From Owenia fusiformis (taxonomy: Eukaryota > Annelida > Polychaeta > Sabellida > Oweniidae), in the NCBI GenBank assembly GCA_903813345.2, contig CAIIXF020000007.1, forward strand, positions 2,115,730 through 2,179,729: a stretch of 64,000 nt of DNA. The letters are read 5' to 3'. The notes below the pieces were generated by a model. It did not search any database and had not been told where the DNA came from. It saw only the letters and a list, made by a program, of their open reading frames with translations. Shown in pieces: positions 25,476 through 37,308 of the stretch. Position numbers and translations under genes: made by a program. Position 1 is the stretch's first letter; each line of letters starts with the position of its first letter.

Positions 25476-26688
25476 AGGTTTTTAGATGCGATGTGTATCA
25501 GAATGGGGTATCAAATACAGCCAAATTGTTTTGAGTGTATGTATTTAAAAAAATGTAGCCCTTTGTGTCCTATGATTGAAACAGCGTTCTTCATATTTAA
25601 TTAACTCATGTAAGCTCCCGCTAGCTTTTGAAGAGGAACTTTAGAAATATAGACCGAAAACTTTTGTGCCTAGCCCTGAGGGAAGTATTCAACGATATTA
25701 TACCTGCTCTGAGTTCTATATTACGATTCGAACATGAGAACTCACCAAAATGTTATGACGTCACACATTACTTGTATTACCAGGGGCATTGCTTATGAAT
25801 ATAACCCGGTTGAAATATTGACATACTTTCTTCACAGTTTATAGAAGGCGTGAGTACAGTCATGTTCGAATTGCTGTTACGGCATTAAGAAGTAAAAACA
25901 TTCTTAGTATGAGCTTTCTAGCGTTCAGAACTTTGGTGCATCATGTAATTGAAAAAATCATAAAATTTTCTGATTTATATCATAAATCACACAAAGAGAC
26001 CATTTTGACGTTATATCCCAATGAGAGATTTTTTACTCGTCAAATATGCTTTATTTGTACAATTGATTTCCTTTTGATGATATTCCAGGCCTAAAATGTA
26101 AAGTGCAAATCTTTTATCGCCCATCTCAAAATAATTTGCTTTTCTGTGTTCTCAGTCTTTTTACTCAAGATAAAGTTATATCTCACACATTTCCATTTTT
26201 TTATATACCTCATCTAAGGTAATCAAAAAACGATAAATTACTGAAATACTGCAAATAATAATATAACTCAAAATTTGGGGGTTCGCATAATTGCCGGAAA
26301 AGGTGAGTTCGAACCATTTAGGCAAGATTTGGGGGGGGGGGGTCGCACGAACCCTCCGAACCCCCTCTCCCCGCGGCCCTATCTATACAAAATATTAGTC
26401 TTTCACGGGATATTGCTCTTGTACGATTTCACATTGTAAGTAATAGTCTATAATGTGAACATGGGCTAATCGGAGGGTGACATGCAATAACAAACTTTGA
26501 ATGCATGCATGTTCTCCTCGTTACCGCATATTTCAGTGCCTAGTCAATAAACGGATCTAACTCGGTGTACATAGTGATAGCTAAGGAATGTGAACAGCAA
26601 TTATCTTTCAAGATGGTGGTCTGCTCCAATGATTTCGGTCATTTACGAAAGTTTACAATGAAAGCCGCATCGCGTGTTTGTATATATA
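25476..26688. other. Intergenic DNA, nothing recognised
   Basis: AT-rich, with a poly-G tract near 26331-26342. No gene, RNA or repeat supported. Confidence 0.4.
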
Positions 26689-26950
26689 GGGTGCTCCAAA
26701 AAATGAACCCTTGCAACAAGCTATATATCTCAGTTATTACTTGCATGAATGTGATGACATTCTCGCATGTTTTAGAAGAAGATCTAAATGTTTTATTATT
26801 GATACCATAAGTCTTAAGTCTTGCAGAAGTAATTACAGCTCGCTCATGAAACCCTTGTGCTACTTTATAGAAATTTTTGATCAACTTATTTGAGTCATCG
26901 ATTTCTAAGAAAATACTTGTCAAAAAGCGGTTTGACTTTTCCGGACACCC
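26689..26950. mobile_element. 262-bp MITE with GGGTG ends
   Basis: The left end GGGTGCTCCAAAAAATGAAC and right end CTTTTCCGGACACCC form imperfect inverted termini (GGGTGTCCGGAAAAG on the other strand). It is flanked by TA-rich DNA (TATATATA left, AATA right). The interior is non-coding. Confidence 0.45.
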
Positions 26951-27779
26951 AATACGGTTATCAATTTTTCTGTGACGGTTATGGAAAGAAACGAGTCACA
27001 GTCCCCGAGGCTGAATATCCCTCTTTAGATTTTCAAAAATAACATTATAGTATAGTAGGAACAAGGGGTTCCCATGCACCCATAAGGTGTGAATAAGTTA
27101 CATACATTTTTGTTATCCCTAGGGTGTCTATTTAATGAATTCATTTGTTAACATTGCCAACTAATGTCCCATAGTACTTTTATGGCGGCATTCAGTTACC
27201 ATGGTTACGCATCTTTAGACATCTTACCTTGGTATCTTAAATCATTTGTAGCTCTGTCATTATTTGGTCTATAGAAATGATATTGGTACCAAATTGAACC
27301 TCGTTAAATTTTCAATAAATTTCTGATATTCAATTATGCAAATTATCTAATTTGCATAAATTATGACGTCATTAATCTATTTTTGGTTCAGAATTTCCAA
27401 ATATAGCAACGTATCTATTAGAACTGAGGCCGTATGGCAAAATTTCTGAAAGGTTTTGTCCTTTATTCTATTAGTAGAAGGTATAAGCAACATAAAAGTG
27501 AAAACAGATTCAAAATTGAATCAGTATTACAAAAGTTATGTAACTTTCGAGGCAGCTATCGTGAATGTCATTATTTGACAATAATATACATACGTCTTAC
27601 CTTGGAGTCTTGAATCAATGTAGCTTCGCCATTATTTGGTCTATAGAGATGATATTGGTATCTGATTAAACCTTATTAGACTCCAGATGAAAATCTGGAG
27701 TCTATTGCTTTCGTCAGTTTTCTTTATTAGACTCCAGATGAAAATCTGGAGTCTATTGCTTTCGTCAGTTTTCTTTATT

Positions 27780-29951
27780 ATTATTATTATTATTATTCTT
27801 TCAGAATCTTCCTCCTTCCCAGATTTCTCACCAACTAAAAGAATTTACTTTAAGCTGCTTACATGATCAACTAGGGGCAGTACCTGGGATGATGGGAAAT
27901 TAGGTCAAATTTTTATCTAGGTCAAGGGTCAAGAACTAGGTCAAATCAAGGTCAAATCAACATTCTGTCAATTATCTTCGTTGTTGTTTGTCGTAACTAC
28001 TTCATCTTAGTTTCTACATGTAGCGTAGAAAAAAACAAATCGAGAGTGTGCCATCCGTTTTTTGATTACTCTTAGCGATTTTGAGATATGGCGTCCTGAA
28101 AGTAGGTCAAAACCAAAAAGTTCTCCAAATTTAACATATGAGCTATGAAATAAGGGTAGAATTTTCTCAGGAATCCGAATCTGCAAACCAAATTTTGATC
28201 CGACTTCCCGTTCGGAAGTTATGGCGTTTTGAAAGCTCAAAAATCGCTAAATTTGGTGCCCATGTTAAGTCAATGGGAAAAAACATTTTTTTGAAGTGAA
28301 AAATACGAAATATAGACTGAGTTCAGCTAAATATAATGAAAGCTTTTAAAAGAAGGGGACCTCATAAGCCATCTAGCTTCAAAATTTGGACACCAAAATG
28401 CCTAGGTCAAAATCTAGGTCAAATTCAAAGTTTTTCCTTATTTTTGCGATTCTGACACAACAGATTAATTATATTCTTCGAAATTTTGTATACATGTAGC
28501 CAAGAGTGTCCTAATAGTGTTAGCCTTTTGCCGTCAGAAAGTATTTTGCCCCATTTTTGAGATATGGTGTCCGAAAAGTAGGTCAAACTAAAAATTTCTC
28601 CAAATTTAACGTATGAGTTATGAATTAAGGGTAGAATTTTCTCAGGAATCCGAATCTGCAAACCAAATTTCGATCCGACTTCCGGTTTGGAAGTTATGGC
28701 GTGTCCGAAAAGTAGGTCAAAATAAAAAGTTTCCAAATTTAACGTATGAGCTATGAATTAAGGATAGAATTTTCTCTGGAATCCAAATCTGCAAACCAAA
28801 TTTCGATCCGACTTCCGGTTCGGAAGTTATAGCGTTTTGAAAGCTCAAAAATCGCTAAATTTGGTGCCCATGTTATGTCAATGGGAAAAAATATTTTTTT
28901 GAAGTGTAAAATACGAGATATAGACTAAGTACAGCTAAACATAATGGAAGCCCATAAAAGAAGGGGACCTCAAAACCTTCTAATCTTGAAAATTTGGACA
29001 ACAAAATGCCTAGGTCAAAATCTAGGTCAAATTCAAAGCTTTTCCTTATTTTTGCGATTCTGACACTACACTTTAATTATATTCTTCGAAATTGTGTATA
29101 CATGTAGTCAAGAGTGTGCTAATAGTGTTAGCCTTTTGCCGTTAAAAAGTATTTTGACCCACTTTTGAGATATGGTGTCCCAAAAGTAGGTCAAAATAAA
29201 AAAATCTTCAAATGTAACGTATGAGTTATGAATAAGGGGTAGAATTTTATCAGGAATCCGAATCTGCAAATCAAATTTTGATTCGACCTCCTGTTCGGAA
29301 GTTATGGTGTTTTGAAAGCTCAAAAATCGCTAAATTTGCTGCCCCATGTTATGTCAATGGGAAAAAATATTTTTTTGAAGTGTAAAATACGAGATATAGA
29401 CTGAGTACAGCTTAATATAATGAAAGCCTATTAAAGAAGGGGACCTCGAAGGCTACTTAGCTCCAAAATTTGGACACCAAAATGCCTAGGTCAAAATCTA
29501 GGTCAAATTTATAGTTTTCCCTTATTTTTGCGATTCTGACACTATATTTAAATGATTTGCTTTAAAATTTTGTATACAGGTAGCAAAGAGTATGCTAATA
29601 GTGTTAGCGTTTTGCCGTCAGAAAGTATTTTGACCCACTTTTGAGATATGGTGTCCGAAAAGTAGGCCAAAGGTAAAAGTTTTCCAAATTTAACGTATGA
29701 GTTATGAATTAAGGGTAGAATTTCCTCAGAAATCTAGATCTGCAAACCAAATTTCGATCCGACTACTTGTTCTGGAGTTATGGCGTTTTGAAATCTCAAA
29801 AATCGCTAAATTTGGTGCCCAATGTTAAATCAATGGGACCGAATAATTTTTTGAAGTATAAAAATACGAGATATAGAATGAGTACAGCTAAATATAATGA
29901 AAGCCCATAGAAGAAGGGGACCTCAAAAGCTACTTTCCTTCAAAGTTTGGA
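27780..29951 (+). repeat. Satellite higher-order unit 1, tandem subrepeats of about 480 bp
   Basis: Subrepeats each carry AATTTGGACACCAAAATGCC, TAGGTCAAAATCTAGGTCAA, TTTTTGCGATTCTGACAC, GTGTTAGCCTTTTGCCGT and AAGTTATGGCGTTTTGAAAG. The distance between the last three occurrences of the first landmark is about 480 bp. The block is nearly identical in the same orientation to 34490-36650. Minus-strand open frames inside it (for example 28425-28736) recur only because the repeat recurs. Confidence 0.85.
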
Positions 29952-29989
29952 CACCAAAATAGGGTGTCTACAAAACTAAGACCTAAGAC

Positions 29990-30900
29990 CTACAAAACTA
30001 AGACCCCCTACGTTATAAAACTAAGACCCTGTTATAAAACTAAGACCCCCCACGTTATAAAACTAAGACCCTGTTATAAAACTAAGACCCCCCACGTAAT
30101 AAAACTAAGACCCTGTTATAAGACTAAGACCCCCCACGTTATAAAACTAAGACCCTGTTATAAAACTAGGACCCCCACGTTATAAAACTAAGACCCTGTT
30201 ATAAAACTAAGACCCCCCACGTTATAAAACTAAGACCCTGTTATAAAACTAAGACCCCCTACGTTATAAAACTAAGACCCTGTTATAAAACTAAGACCCC
30301 CCGCGTAATAAAACTAAGACCCTGTTATAAAACTAAGACCCCCCACGTTATAAAACTAAGACCCCCCACGTTATAAAACTAAGACCCCCCACGTTATAAA
30401 ACTAAGACCCTGTTATAAAACTAAGACCCCCCACGTAATAAAACTAAGACCCTGTTATAAAACTAAGACCCCCCACGTTATAAAACTAAGACCCTGTTAT
30501 AAAACTAAGACCCCCCACGTTATAAAACTAAGACCCTGTTATAAAACTAAGACCCCCCACGTTATAAAACTAAGACCCTGTTATAAAACTAAGACCCCCC
30601 ACGTTATAAAACTAAGACCCTGTTATAAAACTAAGACCCCCCACGTTATAAAACTAAGACCCTGTTATAAAACTAAGACCCCCCACGTTATAAAACTAAG
30701 ACCCCCACGTTATAAAACTAAGACCCTGTTATAAAACTAAGACCCCCACGTTATAAAACTAAGACCCTGTTATAAAACTAAGACCCCCCACGTAATAAAA
30801 CTAAGACCCTGTTATAAAACTAAGACCCCCCACGTTATAAAACTAAGACCCTGTTATAAAACTAAGACCTCCCACGTTATAAAACTAAGACCCTGTTATA
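29990..30900 (+). repeat. 42-bp minisatellite, left arm
   Basis: The unit alternates ATAAAACTAAGACCCTGTT and ATAAAACTAAGACCCCCCAC plus GTT, with ACGTAATA and single-C-deletion variants. Because 42 is a multiple of three, open frames arise across it by chance; I do not regard them as genes. Confidence 0.93.
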
Positions 30901-30959
30901 AGAATCAGTCACCGTGCCTTGCTCTGCTCGCCACAAGGTAGTCTTGCCTCTGGGCCTTG

Positions 30960-31400
30960 TGTTCCCCAGTAACATACAGATTCTACAAAAGATAGTCTTG
31001 CTTCTGGTCCTTGTGTTCCCTTCTAATATACAGATTCTCCCCACTAACATAAAGATTCTACAAAAGGTAGTCTTGCTTCTGGTCCTTGTGTTCCCTTCTA
31101 ATATACAGATTCTCCCCACTAACATAAAGATTCTACAAAAGGTAGTCTTGCTTCTGGTCCTTGTGTTCCCTTCTAATATACAGATTCTCCCCACTAACAT
31201 AAAGATTCTACAAAAGGTAGTCTTGCTTCTGGTCCTTGTGTTCCCTTCTAATATACAGATTCTCCCCACTAACATAAAGATTCTACAAAAGGTAGTCTTG
31301 CTTCTGGTCCTTGTGTTCCCTTCTCACATACATAATCTACACATGGTAGTCTTGCCACTGACCCTTGTTTTCCCTAGTAACATACACATATACATAATTT
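30960..31400 (+). repeat. 75-bp tandem repeat inside the foldback element
   Basis: About four near-identical copies of a 75-bp unit containing AAAGGTAGTCTTGCTTCTGG and CCCACTAACATAAAGATTCT, plus degenerate flanking copies. The 164-codon plus frame and 132-codon minus frame across it are repeat artefacts (75 = 25 codons). It is present only on the left side of the foldback. Confidence 0.88.
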
Positions 31401-31485
31401 TAAAGTAGTCTCGGCTCTATCCCTCGAGTTCCCCAGTAACATACAGGTCTAAGACCCTGTTATAAAAGGACAAGAAGCAACTTAT

Positions 31486-31976
31486 TTTAGTTAAGAATTC
31501 CTAATAGAATTAAGAATTAATAGCTGAAACTGTTCTGTTTGTCCTAGCAAACAATATCCCAATATGCATTTGAAATTCATTTTTGTCTATATGTGTTGAC
31601 AGTCTGTGATGTCATCATCAATCATCACAATGGGAATTAGGTGAATTCTATCTGTGACAGTGAGATTATCTATGATGTCACATACTGTAGTAGTTTGATT
31701 TCTAAGAAATGTAGCAGAGTTCTATCTATGACAGAGATGCTTTGTGATGTCATCATGAATTATCTCGTTTCCATTGTGATGATTGATGATGTCATCAGAG
31801 TACTTTGTGATGTCATCGTGAATTACCTCATTTCTATTGTGATGATTGATGATGACATCACAGACTGTCAACAAATAGACAGAAGAAGTTGAACTACAAG
31901 TTGGAAAATTGTTTGCCGGGGCAAAACTACTCAGTTTCAGCTAATAATTCTTAACTCTATTAGGAATTCTTAACTA
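31486..31976. repeat. 490-bp palindrome at the core of the foldback
   Basis: Ends AGTTAAGAATTCCTAATAGA and its complement, then GCTGAAACTG/CAGTTTCAGC, then TGACAGTCTGTGATGTCATC and its complement, fold towards a centre near 31735. Inside are several GATGTCATC copies. This may be a separate small insertion. Confidence 0.75.
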
Positions 31977-32049
31977 ACAATGGTTCAGCAATCTGTGCCA
32001 GAATGATGGGTCTTAAATCTTGAACTACCATTAAACATCACTTCCAAAA

Positions 32050-32170
32050 CAATACCAGCATAAAATGGAGTATCTCCTTTTATGCTCAGCATAAAATGGG
32101 ACATCACTTTTTATGCCAGCATAAAATGGGATATCACTTTTTATGCCGGGCATAAAAAGTGATATCCAAA
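32050..32170. repeat. Three tandem palindromic units
   Basis: About three copies of a unit of roughly 33 bp reading AGCATAAAATGGGATATCAC then TTTTTATGCC. Each is partly self-complementary (GGCATAAAAAGTGATATCC). Confidence 0.7.
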
Positions 32171-32319
32171 AATTACTTTTTTTAAAAATCAACAAATCCG
32201 GGTATTTGTTACAGTCCATTTTTATATAATCCGCCGTTGTATGTTACTGGGGAACACAAGGCCCAGAGGCAAGACTACCTTGTGGCGAGCAGAGCAAGGC
32301 ACGGTGACTGATTCTTATA

Positions 32320-33780
32320 ACAGGGTCTTAGTTTTATTACGTGGGGGGTCTTAGTTTTATAACAGGGTCTTAGTTTTATTACGTGGGGGGTCTTAGTTTT
32401 ATAACAGGGTCTTAGTTTTATTACGTGGGGGGTCTTAGTTTTATAACAGGGTCTTAGTTTTATAACGTGGGGGGTCTTAGTTTTACAACAGGGTCTTAGT
32501 TTTATAACGCGGGGGGTCTTAGTTTTATAACAGGGTCTTAGTTTTATAACGTGGGGGGTCTTAGTTTTATAACAGGGTCTTAGTTTTATAACGTGGGGGG
32601 TCTTAGTTTTATAACAGGGTCTTAGTTTTATAACATGGGGGTCTTAGTTTTATAACAGGGTCTTTGTTTTATAACGTGGGGGGTCTTAGTTTTATAACAG
32701 GGTCTTTGTTTTATAACGTGGTGGGTCTTAGTTTTATAACAGGGTCTTAGTTTTATAACGTGGGGGGTCTTAGTTTAATAACAGGGTCTTAGTTTTATAA
32801 CGTGGGGGGTCTTAGTTTTATAACAGGGTCTTAGTTTTATTACGTGGGGGGTCTTAGTTTTATAACAGGGTCTTAGCTTTATAACGTGGGGGATCTTAGT
32901 TTTATAACAGGGTCTTAGTTTTATAACGTGGGGGGTCTTAGTTTTATAACAGGGTCTTAGTTTTATAACGTGGGGGGTCTTAGTTTTATAACAGTGTCTT
33001 AGTTTTATAACGTGGGGGGTCTTAGTTTTATAACAGGGTCTTAGTTTTATTACGTGGGGGGTCTTAGTTTTATAACAGGGTCTTAGTTTTATAACGTGGG
33101 GGGTCTTAGTTTTATAACAGGGTCTTAGTTTTATTACGTGGGGGTCTTAGTTTATAACAGGGTCTTAGTTTTATAACGTGGGGGGTCTTAGTTTTATAAC
33201 AGGGTCTTAGTTTTATAACGTTGGGGGTCTTAGTTTTATAACAGGGTCTTAGTTTTATAACGTGGGGGGTCTTAGTTTTATAACAGGGTCTTAGTTTTAT
33301 AACGTGGGGGTCTTAATTTTATAACAGGGTCTTAGTTTTATAACGTGGGGGGTCTTAGTTTTATAACAGGGTCTTAGTTTTATAACGTGGGGGGTCTTAG
33401 TTTTATAACAGGGTCTTAGTTTTATTACGTGGGGGGTCTTAGTTTTATAACAGGGTCTTAGTTTTATAACGTGGGGGGTCTTAGTTTTATAACAGGGTCT
33501 TAGTTTTATAACGTGGGGGGTCTTAGTTTTATAACAGGGTCTTAGTTTTATAACGTGGGGGGTCTTAGTTTCATAACAGGGTCTTAGTTTTATTACGTGG
33601 GGGGTCTTAGTTTTATAACAGGGTCTTAGTTTTATAACGTGGGGGGTCTTAGTTTTATAACAGGGTCTTAGTTTTATTACGTGGGGGGTCTTAGTTTTAT
33701 AACAGGGTCTTAGTTTTATAACGTGGGGGGTCTTAGTTTTATAACAGGGTCTTAGTTTTATAACGTGGGGGGTCTTAGTT
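32320..33780 (-). repeat. 42-bp minisatellite, right (inverted) arm
   Basis: The same unit as 29990-30900 in reverse orientation, with more copies (about 34 versus 21). It gives a 171-codon minus-strand frame (33297-33812) of 14-residue repeats that is a by-product of the 42-bp period. Confidence 0.92.
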
Positions 33781-34179
33781 TTGTAGGTCTTAGGTCTTAG
33801 TTTTGTAGACACCCCACCAAAATACCTAGTTCAAAATCTAGGTCAAATTCATAGTTTTTTTTATTTTGCGATTCTGACACTACACTTCAATGATATTCTC
33901 CGAAATTTTGTAAACTTGTAGCAAAGAGTGTGCTAATAATGTTAACATTTTGCCGTCAATAAGTTTTTTGACCCACTTTTGAGATATGGTGTCTGAAATG
34001 TAGGTCAAAATAAAAAGTTCTCCAATTTTAAAGTATGAGTTATGAATTAGGGGTAGAATTTCCTCAGGAATCCGGATCTGAAATTAAAATTGCAATCCGA
34101 CCCCCGGTTTAGATTCTACGCCATTTTGAAGTTTGAAATTCGCACTTGCCAGTATTCACGATGCAGATTGATCAAATAT

Positions 34180-34420
34180 ACTGCATACTGCATACCCTAC
34201 TTTACCTCTCTACCTACTCAGCTACTTATTTGACTACTTACTCAATTACTTAATTAGTTATTACTTACTTAGCAACTTACTCAGCTACTAACTCAGGTAC
34301 CTACTCAGCTACCTACTCAGCTTTTTACTCAGTTACTTACTCAGCTACTTACTCAACTACTACTAAGGTACTTACTCAGCTTATTACTCAGTTACTTACT
34401 CAGCTCTTTACTGATCTATC
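34180..34420 (+). repeat. ACTCAGCTACTT simple repeat
   Basis: Irregular tandem copies of TACTTACTCAGC. A second copy of this tract lies at 37030-37245 in the next satellite unit. Confidence 0.8.
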
Positions 34421-34478
34421 TAGGTCAAATAAATCTGGAGTCTTAAATTGAACTTGTTCAATTTCACAAATCTAGTTA

Positions 34479-37308
34479 TTATTATTATTCTTTCAGAATC
34501 TTCCTCCTTCCCAGATTTCTCACCAACTAAAAGAATTTACTTTAAGCTGCTTACATGATCAACTAGGGGCAGTTCCTGGGATGATGGGAAATTAGGTCAA
34601 ATTTTTATCTAGGTCAAGGGTCAAGAACTAGGTCAAATCAAGGTCAAACCAACATTCTGTCAATTATCTTCGTTGTTGTTTGTCGTAACTACTTCATCTT
34701 AGGTTCTACATGTAGCTTAGAAAAAAACAAATCGAGAGTGTGCCATCCGTTTTTTGATTACTCTTCGCGATTTTGAGATATGGCGTCCTGAAAGTAGGTC
34801 AAAACCAAAAAGTTCTCCAAATTTAACATATGAGCTATGAAATAAGGGTAGAATTTTCTCAGGAATCCGAATCTGCAAACCAAATTTTGATCCGACTTCC
34901 CGTTCGGAAGTTATGGCGTTTTGAAAGCTCAAAAATCGCTAAATTTGGTGCCCATGTTAAGTCAATGAGAAAAAAGATTTTTTTGAAGTGAAAAATACGA
35001 AATATAGACTGAGTTCAGCTAAATATAATGAAAGCTTTTAAAAGAAGGGGACCTCATAAGCCATCTAGCTTCAAAATTTGGACACCAAAATGCCTAGGTC
35101 AAAATCTAGGTCAAATTCAAAGTTTTTCCTTATTTTTGCGATTCTGACACAACAGATTAATTATATTCTTCGAAATTTTGTATACATGTAGCTAAGAGTC
35201 TGCTAATAGTGTTAGCCTTTTGCCGTCAGAAAGTATTTTGCCCCATTTTTGAGATATGGTGTCCGAAAAGTAGGTCAAAATAAAAAATTCTCAAAATTTG
35301 ACGTTTGAGTTATGAATTAAATATAGAATTTTCTCAGGAATCCGAATTTGCAAACCAAATTTCGATCCGACTTCCGGTTTGGAAGTTATGGCGTGTCCAA
35401 AAAGTAGGTCAAAATAAAAAATTTCCAAATTTAACGTATGAGCTATGAATTAAGGATAAAATTTTCTCAGGAGTCCGAATCTGCAAACCAAATTTCGATC
35501 CGACTTCCGGTTCGGAAGTTATGGCGTTTTGAAAGCTCAAAAATCGCTAAATTTGGTGCCCCATGTTATGTCAATGGGAAAAAATATTTTTTTGAAGTGT
35601 AAAATACGAGATATAGACTAAGTACAGCTAAACATAATGGAAGCCCATAAAAGAAGGGGACCTCAAAACCTTCTAATCTTGAAAATTTGGACAACAAAAT
35701 GCCTAGGTCAAAATCTAGGTCAAATTCGAAGCTTTTCCTTATTTTTGCGATTCTGACACTACACTTTAATTATATTCTTCGAAATTGTGTATACATGTAG
35801 CCAAGAGTGTGCTAATAGTGTTAGCCTTTTGCCGTCAAAAAGTATTTTGACCCACTTTTGAGATATGGTGTCCCAAAAGTAGGTCAAAATAAAAAAATCT
35901 TCAAATGTAACGTATGAGTTATTAATAAGGGGTAGAATTTTATCAGGAATCCGAATCTGCAAATCAAATTTTGATTCGACCTCCTGTTCGGAAGTTATGG
36001 TGTTTTGAAAGCTCAAAAATCGCTAAATTTGCTGCCCCATGTTATGTCAATGGGAAAAAAGATTTTTTTGAAGTGTAAAATACGAGATATAGACTGAGTA
36101 CAGCTTAATATAATGAAAGCCTATTAAAGAAGGGGCCCTCGAAGGCTACTTATCTCCAAAATTTGGACACCAAAATGCCTAGGTCAAAATCTAGGTCAAA
36201 TTTATAGTTTTCCCTTATTTTTGCGATTCTGACACTATATTTAAATGATTTGCTTTAAAATTTTGTATACAGGTAGCAAAGAGTAGGCTAATAGTGTTAG
36301 CGTTTTGCCGTCAGAAAGTATTTTGACCCACTTTTGAGATATGGTGTCCGAAAAGTAGGCCAAAGTTAAAAGTTTTCCAAATTTAACGTATGAGTTATGA
36401 ATTAAGGGTAGAATTTTCTCAGAAATCTAGATCTGCAAACCAAATTTCGATCCGACTACTTGTTCTGAAGTTATGGCGTTTTGAAATCTCAAAAATCGCT
36501 AAATTTGGTGCCCAATGTTAAATCAATGGGACCGAATAATTTTTTGAAGTATAAAAATACGAGATATAGAATGAGTACAGCTAAACATAATGAAAGCCCA
36601 TAGAAGAAGGGGACCTCAAAAGCTACTTTCCTTCAAAGTTTGGACACCAAAATACCTATTTCAAAATCTAGGTCAAATTCATAGTTTTTTTTATTTTGCG
36701 ATTCTGACACTACACTTCAATGATATTCTCCGAAATTTTGTAAACTTGTAGCAAAGAGTGTGCTAATAATGTTAACATTTTGCCGTCAATAAGTTTTTGA
36801 CCCACTTTTGAGATATGGTGTCCGAAATGTAGGTCAAAATAAAAAGTTCTCCAATTTTAAAGTATGAGTTATGAATTAGGGGTAGAATTTCCTCAGGAAT
36901 CTGGATCTGAAATTAAAATTGCAATCCGACCCCCGGTTTAGATTCTACGTCATTTTGAAGTTGAAATTCGCACTTGCCAGTATTCACGATGCAGATTGAT
37001 CAAATATACTTTCAAAAATTCCTGCATACCCTACTTTACCTCTCTACCTACTCAGCTACTTATTTGACTACTTACTCAATTACTTAATTAGTTATTACTT
37101 CCTTAGCAACTAACTCAGCTACTAACTCAGGTACTTACTCAGCTACCTACTCAGCTTTTTACTCAGTTACTTACTCAGCTACTTACTCAACTACTACTAA
37201 GGTACTTACTCAGCTAATTACTCAGTTACTTACTCAGCTCTTTACTGATCTATCTAGGTCAAATAAATCTGGAGTCTTAAATTGAACTTGTTCAATTTCA
37301 CAAATCTA
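34479..37308 (+). repeat. Satellite higher-order unit 2
   Basis: A direct repeat of unit 1, with the same subrepeat order from TTTCAGAATCTTCCTCCTTC to AATTTCACAAATCTAG. It lacks the foldback insertion, so it supplies the empty site at about 36640-36660. Confidence 0.85.

Larger units (their letters stand above)
29962..33814. mobile_element. 3.85-kb foldback element with 10-bp target duplication
   Basis: Termini GGGTGTCTACAAAACTAAGA and its complement are perfect inverted ends. CACCAAAATA is duplicated at 29952-29961 and 33815-33824, and the related satellite unit at about 36640-36660 shows the uninterrupted site (GGACACCAAAATACCT). Arms are built from a 42-bp minisatellite in opposite orientation (29990-30900 and 32320-33780) plus a unique inner 80 bp (30898-30978 and 32232-32312). 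The 10-bp duplication and G-rich ends fit Mutator-like elements, by inference. No transposase present. Confidence 0.85.

Noticed and set aside
30877-31408. 132- and 164-codon overlapping frames on both strands
   Set aside because: Both come from the 75-bp tandem repeat. Open frames on both strands of the same repeat argue against coding.
29990-33780. Possible CRISPR array, because of regular direct repeats
   Set aside because: There are no variable spacers. Adjacent units differ only by point changes, and the context is an animal genome.
33297-33812. 171-codon minus-strand frame of 14-residue repeats, and the similar plus-strand frame at 29964-30185
   Set aside because: It arises because the 42-bp minisatellite period is a multiple of three and lacks stops in that frame. 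There is no start context, domain or exon neighbour.
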